From: Streptomyces sp. CB02980
GTDB lineage: Bacteria > Actinomycetota > Actinomycetes > Streptomycetales > Streptomycetaceae
Direction: 5' to 3'
Length of the DNA stretch: 64,000 bases
NCBI RefSeq assembly: GCF_014451325.2
Contig: NZ_JACSCH020000024.1
Coordinates: 29,221 to 93,220 of the forward strand
In this document: piece after piece, positions 1 through 7,622 of the stretch
Position numbering within the stretch: the stretch's first letter is position 1
Layout: each line of letters opens with the position of its first letter
The notes under the pieces: generated by a model
What the model was told of the DNA's origin: nothing
Databases searched by the model: none
The model's input: the letters and a program-made list of their open reading frames with translations, nothing else
Position numbers and translations under genes: made by a program

Positions 1-265
1 CGGCCAGGAGAACTCCATCTCCGTCCGTGAGGTCCTGGACGTCGGCTCCGGTGACACCTACACCCAGGACCTGCCGGGACAGTCCTTCGACATCACGGAC
101 CTGCCCAACGGCACCTACTACATCCAGGTCCTCGCCAACCCGGCCAAGCGGCTGAAGGAGACCAATCTCGACAACAACAGCGCCCTGCGCAAGGTCGTCC
201 TCGGCGGCACTCCCGGTCGGCGGACCGTCACCGTCCCCGCCCACGACCTCGTGAACGCGAACTGA
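1..265 (+). CDS. Lysyl-oxidase-type secreted protein, C-terminal part
   Basis: Only the last 87 codons are present; the start lies left of the window. The reading frame begins at base 2 and stops with TGA at 263-265. The visible part contains FDITDLPNGTYYIQV followed by NP and an E-T-x-x-D-N-N-S segment. This matches the C-terminal part of the lysyl oxidase fold (animal LOX has IDITDVKPGNY...NP...ESDYTNN). Bacterial members are secreted or surface proteins thought to act on amines or cross-link proteins. The copper and quinone-forming residues would lie upstream and cannot be checked. A terminator hairpin follows 26 bases after the stop, so this is the last gene of its transcript. Confidence 0.7.
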   Translation, partial: GQENSISVREVLDVGSGDTYTQDLPGQSFDITDLPNGTYYIQVLANPAKRLKETNLDNNSALRKVVLGGTPGRRTVTVPAHDLVNAN

Positions 266-291
266 CCACAGGGCGATCCCCGCAGTACCCG

Positions 292-319
292 CCGAGCCGG
301 CCCCACAGGGCCGGCTCGG
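292..319 (+). terminator. Hairpin terminator after the lysyl-oxidase-type gene
   Basis: A perfect 12-base inverted repeat (292-303 with 308-319, arms CCGAGCCGGCCC / GGGCCGGCTCGG) encloses a CACA loop. It sits 26 bases after the stop codon and has no long U-tract, as is usual for Streptomyces terminators. Confidence 0.8.
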
Positions 320-511
320 TCGTCATCCGGAGCAGCTCTTCGATCTCGTGCCGAGGGTCGCGCAGCGGCAGGCAGCGGGCGAAGAAAGTGCGGTACAAGA
401 AAGAGACAGGTGACGAACCGACTCCCGGTACGACCACCACTTGAGTCACCCCCAGAGGACGAGGCGCCTGGCGAAGTCGCAGCCACGATCCGATGATCGG
501 AAAGACACTCC

Positions 512-769
512 CTAGCAGTTCTCGCTGATCACGCTCTCCAGGTCCGACAGGGTCACGCGGTCATCCTCGATCTTCTTCCTCAGGTGTTCCAGGGTTTGCT
601 TGAGGGCGCTGATCTGCGCCTGGTCCGGGTTCGCTTGCGCCTCCAACTCGGTGATCCTGTCCCTGAACTCCTTCGCGCGCTCCTTGCTCTTGTCGATGCT
701 CTTCTCCAGCTCCTTCGCCAGGCGCTTCATCATCTGGCAGGGGGACTCCGGGGCCGGTGGCGGGTTCAT
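512..769 (-). CDS. Small Cys-bounded alpha-hairpin (coiled-coil) protein
   Basis: The protein has 85 residues. The ATG at 769 was chosen because GAAGGAG stands about 7 bases upstream. The frame stays open to 1177 (a possible MPKPKK start near 1060), but that extension is Arg/Pro-rich and has no good ribosome site. The sequence is charged and strongly helical: Cys11, a Lys/Glu-rich helix, an Asn-Pro-Asp turn at 47-49, a second helix, and Cys85 as the last residue. The protein from 49072-49326 aligns without gaps, with the same Cys-to-Cys distance of 74 residues and the turn at the midpoint. A two-helix hairpin closed by a disulfide is inferred. No signal peptide was seen. The function is unknown. 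Confidence 0.7.
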   Translation of the reverse strand: MNPPPAPESPCQMMKRLAKELEKSIDKSKERAKEFRDRITELEAQANPDQAQISALKQTLEHLRKKIEDDRVTLSDLESVISENC

Positions 770-1206
770 CTCGGACTCCTTCTTCGTCGCGCCCCGCCGT
801 CGGGGCTGTCGACGGCCAGTATCGAAGCCTCCGGCTGACCGAACCCGGCGAAGTAGCCCGTCCGGACCAAGGTCCGCCCGTCCCGCCGGCGTATGGCCGG
901 CCGACGACGGGATGACAGAACCCTCACGACACAGCCACCGCCGCCACTCTTGTCCGGCTCGTAGGATCGCCTGGACAGCCCCCAGGCTGACTTCTTCCGC
1001 CGGGCTGTGGTCTTCTTGAGGGGTCTTCTTCGGGACTGCCTGCTTCTTCGGCTTCGGCATCTCGTGCAGATCGCCTCGCCCCGCCGCAGGTTTCGCCGCG
1101 GCGCTCGCGGGCGTCGGAGGAGACTCTCCGGTGGACGCCCGAGGTCTCACGACCTGGTGCGCAATTTCCTCGCGCACGAGTCGCCCCGCGATCTATCCTC
1201 GCGGCC
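770..1206. other. Intergenic region with no supported gene
   Basis: The stretch separates two divergent genes. It is open in the frame of the 512-769 gene but reads as low-complexity Arg/Pro/Ala. No homologous domain, repeat or terminator was recognised. Promoters for both flanking genes must lie here, but none was identified with confidence. Confidence 0.4.
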
Positions 1207-1806
1207 ATGACGTCACATGACGCGCCTGCAGGCTCCCGGATCGCTCCCGGTGGCACCGGGCTGGTGATCCGGCAAGAGACCGCTGACGATCACCGGGATG
1301 TGCGCGAGGTCCATACGCGCGCCTTCGGTGACAGCGATCGGGTTCCCGGGCTCGTGGAGGCACTTAGGGTTGCGGAGGCTGCATGGGCGCCGATGTCTTT
1401 CGTCGCTGTCGTTGAGGACCGGGTCGTCGGGCATGTCCTGCTGAGCGCGACGCGGTTGGACGCCCCGCGCCGGATCGTGGACGTCCTGTCGCTGTCACCA
1501 CTGGGCGTGGTCCCGGAGTTCCAGCGTCAGGGCATCGGTACGCAGCTCATCGCCCACGCCCTCGAGGCGGCCGACAGCCAGGGTGTGCCGTTGGTGTTCC
1601 TGGAGGGTTCGCCGCGCTACTACGGCACGCGCGGCTTCGAGGGTGCCGGCGCGGTGGGCTTTCGTTCGCCGTCGCTGCGTATCCCTGAAGCCGCGTTTCA
1701 GGTCGCCCGGTTGTCCGCTCACGAGCCATGGATGACGGGCACCTTCGTCTACTCGGAGGCTTTTTGGGCCTTTGACTGCGTCGGCCTGCGCGACGCCGAG
1801 GACTGA
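1207..1806 (+). CDS. GNAT family N-acetyltransferase
   Basis: The product has 199 residues and is predicted to move an acetyl group from acetyl-CoA to an amine; the substrate is unknown. The GNAT core is clear: an N-terminal VIRQETADDHRDVREVHTRAF segment, central strands containing SPLGVVPEFQRQGIGTQLI (the Q/R-x-x-G-x-G/A CoA-pyrophosphate loop), and then FLEGSPRYYGTRGFEGAG. The last segment is typical of YhbS-like predicted acetyltransferases. The first 17 residues are poorly conserved in character, so the true start could be further in. It stands alone, divergent from the small alpha-hairpin gene. Confidence 0.85.
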   Translation: MTSHDAPAGSRIAPGGTGLVIRQETADDHRDVREVHTRAFGDSDRVPGLVEALRVAEAAWAPMSFVAVVEDRVVGHVLLSATRLDAPRRIVDVLSLSPLGVVPEFQRQGIGTQLIAHALEAADSQGVPLVFLEGSPRYYGTRGFEGAGAVGFRSPSLRIPEAAFQVARLSAHEPWMTGTFVYSEAFWAFDCVGLRDAED

Positions 1807-2122
1807 GGGGCTACCCGACTCGACCTGATCTGGCCGGGCCTTGGTCAGCTCGACCTGCCGCCCACCGGCCGGGAAGGCGCTGGTTCGTCTCAGGCAAGCG
1901 GCGGGAGAACACCCACAAGTACACCGTCGCTTCCGGCAGCGAGGGCCGTCTGCTGTGGCCCCCGGCGCCCACCGGAGCGCCGGGGGCGACGTACAACCGG
2001 CGGGGTCACACCAGACCCGCCGGGGAGACGCAGGACCTCCGGGGCGCCCGACGTCGCCCACTGACGGGCTCCGGCTCCCCCTGAGGCGGCCCGTACCGTC
2101 GCCGCTCATGCCCTTGCTGTGG
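1807..2122. other. Intergenic region between convergent genes
   Basis: These 316 bases lie between convergent genes. Open frames on both strands are compositionally odd and match no family I recognise. No clear terminator hairpin was identified. Confidence 0.4.
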
Positions 2123-3802
2123 TCACTCGAGGATGCCCAGGCCTTGGCCCATGAACCTGGTGAGCCTTTCGCGGGTCATGTTGGGCTTCCTCAAGAGCTG
2201 CGTCAGTCCCCGGTCCAGCCCGAGCCTACGGACCATGGTGATCGCCCGGTCGGGGACCCGATCCGCCAGCACGCCGAGGTTGTCGGGGCCGGTGTCCGGG
2301 TTGAACGTCCCTCCCGCGGCCATCGGCAAGGGGATGGTGGCCGCGCCGCCGGTGATGCGGGGACTGCCGCCCGGGAGGGGCGGGTTCGGTTGCCGGTCGA
2401 GGGCCAGGACATTGAAGATGTGTTCGGGATTCCACCGGGTGGGTTCGGCCAGGAAGGCGAACACGAACTCGTCGAGATCCCGGACAGAGATCTGTTGTCC
2501 GGTTGGCGCGTCTTCCGTGTTGCTGCTTTGGATGAGCGCTTCGACGATGGGGAGGGCGGTGTTCCTTCGCAGCCCGTCATCGCCGCCGGCGTAGGTGTGC
2601 ATGCCGCCGTTCGGCGGGAAGACGTAGTAGTGGTTCGTCCCCTGGCGCCCCACGCTGTAGGTCCGTCCGAGGATCGTGAAGTCCCTGCGTTGGCTCTCCT
2701 GCTCAGAGCCGGTGGACGTGATGCCGACGGCGGCGAACCTCGCCTGTTCGCGGCGCAGGATTCGCAGCTTGGGCGTGAAACTCCATTCGTTCGCGCCACC
2801 GACGGTGGGTGCTCCGGCCTCCTGTGCCGGTGCGGGCGTTCCCGCCTCCTCCGCGTCCTGCCTGTCGATATGACGGCTCAAATGGCGGTACAGGTCTTCG
2901 ACCACCGAGTGCATGGCCACCCAGAGCAGCGCGTCGCGGGCGTCCCCCTGGGAGAACGTGTAGTTGATGTCCGAATCGACCATCGACGTGAGGAGGGGGC
3001 GAAGCCAGGTCCCCGCCTCGAAGTTGGCGGTGGTGAACCCGGCTGCTTGGGCGGCCTGGAGGAGGGAGTCGACGTCGTTGTACGACTGGCCCCCGGCCGT
3101 CACCATGCGCTGCACCTGAGGAGCTGCGGCCTGCGTCCCGGATCCCGCCGGAGAGGTCGCGCCGCTGTCTGGAGCGTATGCCGCGATCGACGCTGCTGGG
3201 CGGCTGAGCGCGCGGGTGGCATTGGCTTCGGCTTCGCGTTCGAATCGGTCGGAGGGGTCGGAGACCTTCAGGCCGCTGCCGTTGTCGGTGCCCGCCACCG
3301 GCCCCTGGCGCTGCTGGATGACATGGGTGAGCTCGTGGGCGAGGGTGTGCTTGTCCGCGCCGCCGTCGCCGATGACGACGTGGCTGCCGCTGGTGTAGGC
3401 GCGGGCGCCGACTTCGGCGGCGGAGGCGCGGGCTTCGCTGCCGTCGTGGATGCGGACGTCGGAGAAGTCGGCGCCGAGGCGGGCTTCCATCTCCTCTCGG
3501 ACCGGTTCGTCGAGAGGACGGCCGCCTGCGTTCAGCACGTCGTGGACGGCGGAGCGCTGCACGGCGGCGGGCGGGGCGGTCTGCTGGTGGCCGCATCCGG
3601 CGCCGTGCCGGTGCTGCTCATCTCGCTGCACGGATGGCTGGGCGTAGGGGTGTCCGGAGAGCTGCAGCATGCGCAGGACCGCGGCGTTGCCCGCGGCGCG
3701 CTGGAGTGCGAGGAGCCCGGCCTGGTCCCCTGGGGCCGTCTCCCGGGGCACCGGGGATGGACTGCTGGTGGTCTGGTCGACCTGGCGTCGGTGTTGTTGC
3801 AA
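2123..3802 (-). CDS. DUF4157 (putative zinc metallopeptidase) domain protein
   Basis: The predicted protein has 559 residues from a TTG at 3802, preceded by GAAAGG at a 7-base spacing. An in-frame ATG at 3922 would add 40 unlike residues. The DUF4157 domain is at about 85-185, with KHTLAHELTHVIQQ (HExxH at 156-160) followed by a distal Glu in SDRFEREAEANA, the expected third zinc ligand. Before it stands LLALQRAAGNAAVLRML, a usual leader of this family. In actinomycetes DUF4157 is often the N-terminal module of cargo or toxins of extracellular contractile injection systems. The roughly 300-residue C-terminal part, including RTYSVGRQGTNHYYVFP, is not recognised and may be the effector. No sheath, tube or baseplate genes are in the window, so it is an orphan here. 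Confidence 0.75.
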   Translation of the reverse strand: MQQHRRQVDQTTSSPSPVPRETAPGDQAGLLALQRAAGNAAVLRMLQLSGHPYAQPSVQRDEQHRHGAGCGHQQTAPPAAVQRSAVHDVLNAGGRPLDEPVREEMEARLGADFSDVRIHDGSEARASAAEVGARAYTSGSHVVIGDGGADKHTLAHELTHVIQQRQGPVAGTDNGSGLKVSDPSDRFEREAEANATRALSRPAASIAAYAPDSGATSPAGSGTQAAAPQVQRMVTAGGQSYNDVDSLLQAAQAAGFTTANFEAGTWLRPLLTSMVDSDINYTFSQGDARDALLWVAMHSVVEDLYRHLSRHIDRQDAEEAGTPAPAQEAGAPTVGGANEWSFTPKLRILRREQARFAAVGITSTGSEQESQRRDFTILGRTYSVGRQGTNHYYVFPPNGGMHTYAGGDDGLRRNTALPIVEALIQSSNTEDAPTGQQISVRDLDEFVFAFLAEPTRWNPEHIFNVLALDRQPNPPLPGGSPRITGGAATIPLPMAAGGTFNPDTGPDNLGVLADRVPDRAITMVRRLGLDRGLTQLLRKPNMTRERLTRFMGQGLGILE

Positions 3803-4168
3803 CTGACTGCCTTTCAAGAGGAGCGGACAAGGCAAGACGATCTGCTCGCCCCGCCCGTCGCCAGGTCCGTTGGGGCAGACATCGGGCAGACATCGAGGCA
3901 CGGATGCCGTCCTGCCGGGCACCGGGGCGGAATGAGGTGGAGGGTTCGGCTTGCCGCTGCGGCATGCGGGGGAGTCCTGCCGCCTCCCTCGACGCCTCGA
4001 CGGGAACCGTCGGGTGTGTCAAGGTCGGCGGCCCTTGAGGCCGGTGTCTGGGACGTTGGGGTGGCCTGGGGTCGGGTGGGCGGCGTGGTTCCTGCGTGGG
4101 CCGGAGCTGCTTCCTATGGTCGGGGCAGGTACGGCAGCGGGTCGGCCGCTCAGATCTGATGGGGAGTC
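3803..4168. other. Divergent intergenic region
   Basis: The 366 bases between the DUF4157 gene (minus) and the NHL-repeat gene (plus) must contain both promoters. No operator-like repeat or additional gene was recognised. Confidence 0.35.
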
Positions 4169-5110
4169 ATGGCACGTACGACGGCAGGGTCCGGAACGGT
4201 GACGTTCGCGCCTTTGAAGGGGCGTGCCTCGCGCCGATGGGCCCGTCGGCTCGCCGCCGCGGTGGGTTTCGTGGCGCTGTGCACGCTCCCCACGACGACG
4301 GCGGGCGCGGCCCCGTCGCAGGACGGTCGTCCCCCCGCGCATGCGCCCCTGTACGTGTCCGACTACGGCAACAACCGGGTCGTCGCCCTGCCCGCGAGGG
4401 GCGGCGATCAGGAGACCGTGCCCTTTGAGGGTCTGGTACGGCCGACGGGCATGGCCGGGGACGTGGCGGGCCGCCTCTACGTGTCGGACACCGGCAACAA
4501 TCGCGTGGTCGTGATGGCAGCGGACGGGGGCGGCCAGTCCACCGTCCCCACCGACGGCCTGTCACGCCCGCTGGGGCTCGCCCTGGACCGGGCGGGGAAT
4601 CTCTACGTCGCCGACAGCTTCAACGACCGGGTCGTGAAGGTGTCCGTGGCCGACGGTACCCAGACGACCGTACCGACCGCAGGGCTGCTGCACCCCTGGG
4701 GGCTGGCGCTGGATGCCGCCGGGAACCTGTACGTCTCCGACTTCGTCAACGACCGCGTCGTCAAGGTGGCCGGTGACGGGAGCGGCCAGTCCACGATCCC
4801 CACCGTCGGCCTCTCCCAGCCGACCGGACTGGCACTCAGCGCCGCGGGGGACCTCTACATCGCCGACAGCGGCAACAACCGCGTGGTGAAGATCGCGGCG
4901 GGCGGCGGCCAGACCACCGTCCCCACCAGCGGTCTCAGCGACCCGCTCGGTCTCGCGCTCGACGGCTGCGGCGGTCTGTACATCGCCGACGGCTTCAACA
5001 ACCGGGTGGTCCGCGTCCAGGAGACAGGTGGTGGCCAGACCACCCTCCCGGCCACCGGCCTGAACACGCCGACGGGCCTCGCCTTCCCGCCGATGGGCAC
5101 CCGCCCCTGA
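4169..5110 (+). CDS. Secreted NHL-repeat beta-propeller protein
   Basis: The product has 313 residues. An Arg-rich n-region, a hydrophobic segment (RLAAAVGFVALCTLP) and an Ala-x-Ala site give a signal peptide of about 45 residues. The rest is six near-identical blades of about 41-42 residues, each with a Y-[VI]-[SA]-D-x-x-N-[ND]-R-V-V signature, spaced evenly from residue 53 to the end. Together they form a six-bladed NHL propeller like the extracellular sensor domain of PknD kinases, but with no kinase domain. It is probably an extracellular binding protein for a sugar, peptide or cell-wall ligand. The blades are internal duplications, visible in the DNA as repeats of about 125 bases. Confidence 0.85.
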   Translation: MARTTAGSGTVTFAPLKGRASRRWARRLAAAVGFVALCTLPTTTAGAAPSQDGRPPAHAPLYVSDYGNNRVVALPARGGDQETVPFEGLVRPTGMAGDVAGRLYVSDTGNNRVVVMAADGGGQSTVPTDGLSRPLGLALDRAGNLYVADSFNDRVVKVSVADGTQTTVPTAGLLHPWGLALDAAGNLYVSDFVNDRVVKVAGDGSGQSTIPTVGLSQPTGLALSAAGDLYIADSGNNRVVKIAAGGGQTTVPTSGLSDPLGLALDGCGGLYIADGFNNRVVRVQETGGGQTTLPATGLNTPTGLAFPPMGTRP

Positions 5111-5574
5111 AGATCACGATCCGGCGCCTCCGGGCCGCGCGCAGCTGCGCGCGTTCGGCAGCGTAGCGCGGACGCTTCGCCGGTCGGCGGACGACTTGCT
5201 CCCACCGTCGTCAGTCGCGCTCATGTTCCCGCCTGTAAGGCCTGAATGACCGCCCTGGAGCCGTGCTCCAGCAGCCGCCTGTGGCTGACGTTCGCGTGCC
5301 CCGCGCGTCCGAACGTATGCGTGACCCACCGTGAATTGGCTCCCGTGAAGTCCCCACAGGAGAGGCCACTGTGCTGATCGGAAGGGGCCCGTGCCTCTGT
5401 GGCATGGGGTGCCGGCTGGACGGGAACCGCAGATCCGGCGAGACACAGTCCGTGCGGGTCGAGGCGCGGCGACGGATGTCGAGCAGCGTGGCAGGCACCG
5501 GAGATGCGTGGTGCGATGGAAGAACAGGGAAGCCGACCCGTAGGCACCATGCGTGCCAGACGGGAGGAGCGATC
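5111..5574. other. Leader region of the CBS-domain gene
   Basis: The frame of the CBS gene is open from 5371, but the upstream part is Arg/Gly/Cys-rich and lacks a ribosome site. No DosR-type GGGAC-N4-GTCCC box or other clear operator was found here. Confidence 0.35.
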
Positions 5575-6018
5575 ATGGCAGAGAACAAGCCGCTCAAGGC
5601 CCGCGACATCATGACAGCGGGTACACAATGTGTCGGCGAACACGAGTCCTTGCATGACGCGGCGAAGATGATGCGGGACATTCAGGTGGGTGCGATGCCC
5701 ATCTGTGGTGATGACGACAGGCTGATGGGTATGGTCACCGACCGCGACATCGTCATCGAGTGCGTGGCCGCCGGGGACGACCCCGCCCAGGTCGAGTGCG
5801 GTTCCCTCGGCGGCGAGCTGCACTGGATCGACGCTGAGGCGTCGGCGACCGATGCCCTGCACGTCATGGAGGAGAACCAGGTGAAGCGACTGCCGGTGAT
5901 CGACGTGGAGAACGGACACCGTCTCTGCGGGATGATCTCGGAGGCCAACCTCGCCCAGAACCTCACCGACCAGCAGATCGCCGAGTTCGCGAGCCGCGTG
6001 TACGCGGGCGCCCGCTGA
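5575..6018 (+). CDS. CBS-domain pair protein
   Basis: The protein has 147 residues. The start at 5575 is fixed by GGGAGGAG about 5 bases upstream and by the usual beginning KARDIMT. Two CBS motifs form one Bateman module: KARDIMTAGTQCVGEHESL...GMVTDRDIVI and LHWIDAEASATDALHVM...LPVID...CGMISEANL. Such modules bind adenine nucleotides and sense energy state. Stand-alone CBS proteins are common in the stress and low-oxygen regulons of streptomycetes. No catalytic domain is fused, so it probably acts on a partner, which the context does not reveal. Confidence 0.9.
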   Translation: MAENKPLKARDIMTAGTQCVGEHESLHDAAKMMRDIQVGAMPICGDDDRLMGMVTDRDIVIECVAAGDDPAQVECGSLGGELHWIDAEASATDALHVMEENQVKRLPVIDVENGHRLCGMISEANLAQNLTDQQIAEFASRVYAGAR

Positions 6019-6130
6019 GGGCCCGTTTCTCAGGCCGACACACGGCGGACGACGAAGGGACCTGCGTCCCAGCCGCCCGCCGGTCGGCGCCGACGCACCA
6101 GAAGGGGCGACCTGGCCCGAGGAGGCCCAC

Positions 6131-7336
6131 GTGTCACAGGTCGCGGAGTCCCTGTACGCCCGCATCAGGCAGGAGGTGTCCGCCCGGGAGGACCGGCTGT
6201 GGGACGTGAGCCTCGCGCTGCATCGCGAGCCGGAGACAGCCTACGAGGAGCATCGGGCGGCCCGGCTGCTGGCGGGCGAACTCGAACGGGACGGCTTCGA
6301 GGTGGAACGCGGGGTGGCCGACCTGCCGACCGCGTTCGTCGCCCGCACGGGGTCGGCAGGCAGGCCGGGGGCCGGTCCTTGTGTCGCCCTCCTGCTGGAG
6401 TACGACGCCCTGCCCCTCCTCGGGCACGCGTGCGGCCACAATCTGATCGCCTCGGCGGGCCTCGGCGCGGCACTCGCCGTGCGGGCCGCGCTCGGAGAGG
6501 TCGAGGGGTCTCTGCTGGCGGTCGGAGCGCCCGCGGAGGAGCGCGGCGGCGGCAAGGTCGTGGAGGTGGCGGCCGGGCTGTTCGAGGGCGTGGACGCGGC
6601 CCTGATGTTCCATCCGGGTGTCCACGACTGGACGTGGGCGCCGCTGACGGCCAGCGCACAGGTCCGGGTGGGGTTCCACGGCCGCGCCGCGCACCCGACC
6701 GGCAGCCCTACGGAGGGAATCGACGCGCTGGGGGCGCTGATCCAGCTCTTCAACACGCTCGGCGTGCTGAGCAAGCGGCTTCCCTCGGGATCGCACGTCC
6801 ACGGCATCGTGACGGACGGCGGGCGGGCCACGAACATCGTCCCCGAGTACGCGGAGGGCCTGTTCGGGTTGCGCGGGGGAACCACCTCCGCGCTGGAGGA
6901 GCTGGTGGAGGAGCTGCGCTCCTGCGCGCAGGGCGTGGCGCTGGCCACCCGTACCAGGGCGGAGGTGACCGACGTGGGAGGGCGGTACGAGCACTTCCGT
7001 GACAACGAGGTGCTGTCGGGCCTGTTCGCCGGCCACCTGGGCCGGGCGGGCATCCGGTTGTCGGAGCCCGAACCGGGCGTGTACCTGGGGTCGTCCGACT
7101 TCGGGAACGTCAGCGCGCTGGTGCCCGGGATCCATCCATGGGTCGCCATCATGAGCTCGGACGGATCCGGCCACACGCCCGAGTTCGCGGAGGCGGCGGC
7201 GGGGCCCCGGGCGCGGCGTGTGATGCCGGCCGCGGCGGAGGCGCTGGCGTGCACGGCGGTCGACGTCCTGCTGCGTCCGGATGTACGGGAGCGGGCCTGG
7301 GCGCGGCTGAGGGCGAAGGTCGCCGCAGGGCTGTGA
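6131..7336 (+). CDS. M20-family amidohydrolase/peptidase
   Basis: The protein has 401 residues. M20 metal-site motifs are present: LLEYDALPLLGHACGHN (the GHACGHN metal ligand), PAEERGGGK (catalytic Glu-Glu) and the lid-domain FHGRAAHPTGSPTEGIDAL. The lid motif is typical of the aminobenzoyl-glutamate/aminoacylase-like (AbgB/IAH) branch rather than carboxypeptidase G2. It is predicted to hydrolyse an N-acyl or amide bond of an amino-acid conjugate in the cytoplasm, as no signal peptide is seen. GTG at 6131 is preceded by GAGG at a 5-base spacing. The gene starts 113 bases after the CBS gene in the same direction and could share its transcript. Confidence 0.85.
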   Translation: MSQVAESLYARIRQEVSAREDRLWDVSLALHREPETAYEEHRAARLLAGELERDGFEVERGVADLPTAFVARTGSAGRPGAGPCVALLLEYDALPLLGHACGHNLIASAGLGAALAVRAALGEVEGSLLAVGAPAEERGGGKVVEVAAGLFEGVDAALMFHPGVHDWTWAPLTASAQVRVGFHGRAAHPTGSPTEGIDALGALIQLFNTLGVLSKRLPSGSHVHGIVTDGGRATNIVPEYAEGLFGLRGGTTSALEELVEELRSCAQGVALATRTRAEVTDVGGRYEHFRDNEVLSGLFAGHLGRAGIRLSEPEPGVYLGSSDFGNVSALVPGIHPWVAIMSSDGSGHTPEFAEAAAGPRARRVMPAAAEALACTAVDVLLRPDVRERAWARLRAKVAAGL

Positions 7337-7622
7337 CCGGCCCGATCCGCGCGAGCCCGGTCCGGCTGAGGTCGGCCGCACGCCGGGCCCGCAGAAGTCG
7401 TCGCGCCCGTGGACGTGGAGTTGGTATGTCTCGGCGATCCGGGCCCGTACGGACTCGGCAAGGCGAGCGTGTCGTCGTAGAGGGCGTGCCCGTGCTGGAC
7501 CATCCGGCGGCGCCGGCCGTCGAGGGCCGCGTAGACGTCCTGAAAGGGGCGAAAACACCCATGCCCACAGCACGCACCGGGCCGCTGGGCGCTGTGTCAG
7601 GCGGAACCGGTCCGCGGGGAGC

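Noticed and set aside
2123..3802. Contractile injection system locus
   Set aside because: Only the DUF4157 protein is present. No sheath, tube, spike, baseplate or AAA gene was found around it.
1841..4159. Plus-strand 772-codon open frame opposite the DUF4157 gene
   Set aside because: It is the antisense shadow of a real gene in GC-rich DNA; composition is Arg/Gly/Val-rich, there is no ribosome site and no family match.
5111..5574. DosR-like hypoxia box upstream of the CBS gene
   Set aside because: No GGGAC-N4-GTCCC-like palindrome was found on inspection; only GC-rich text.
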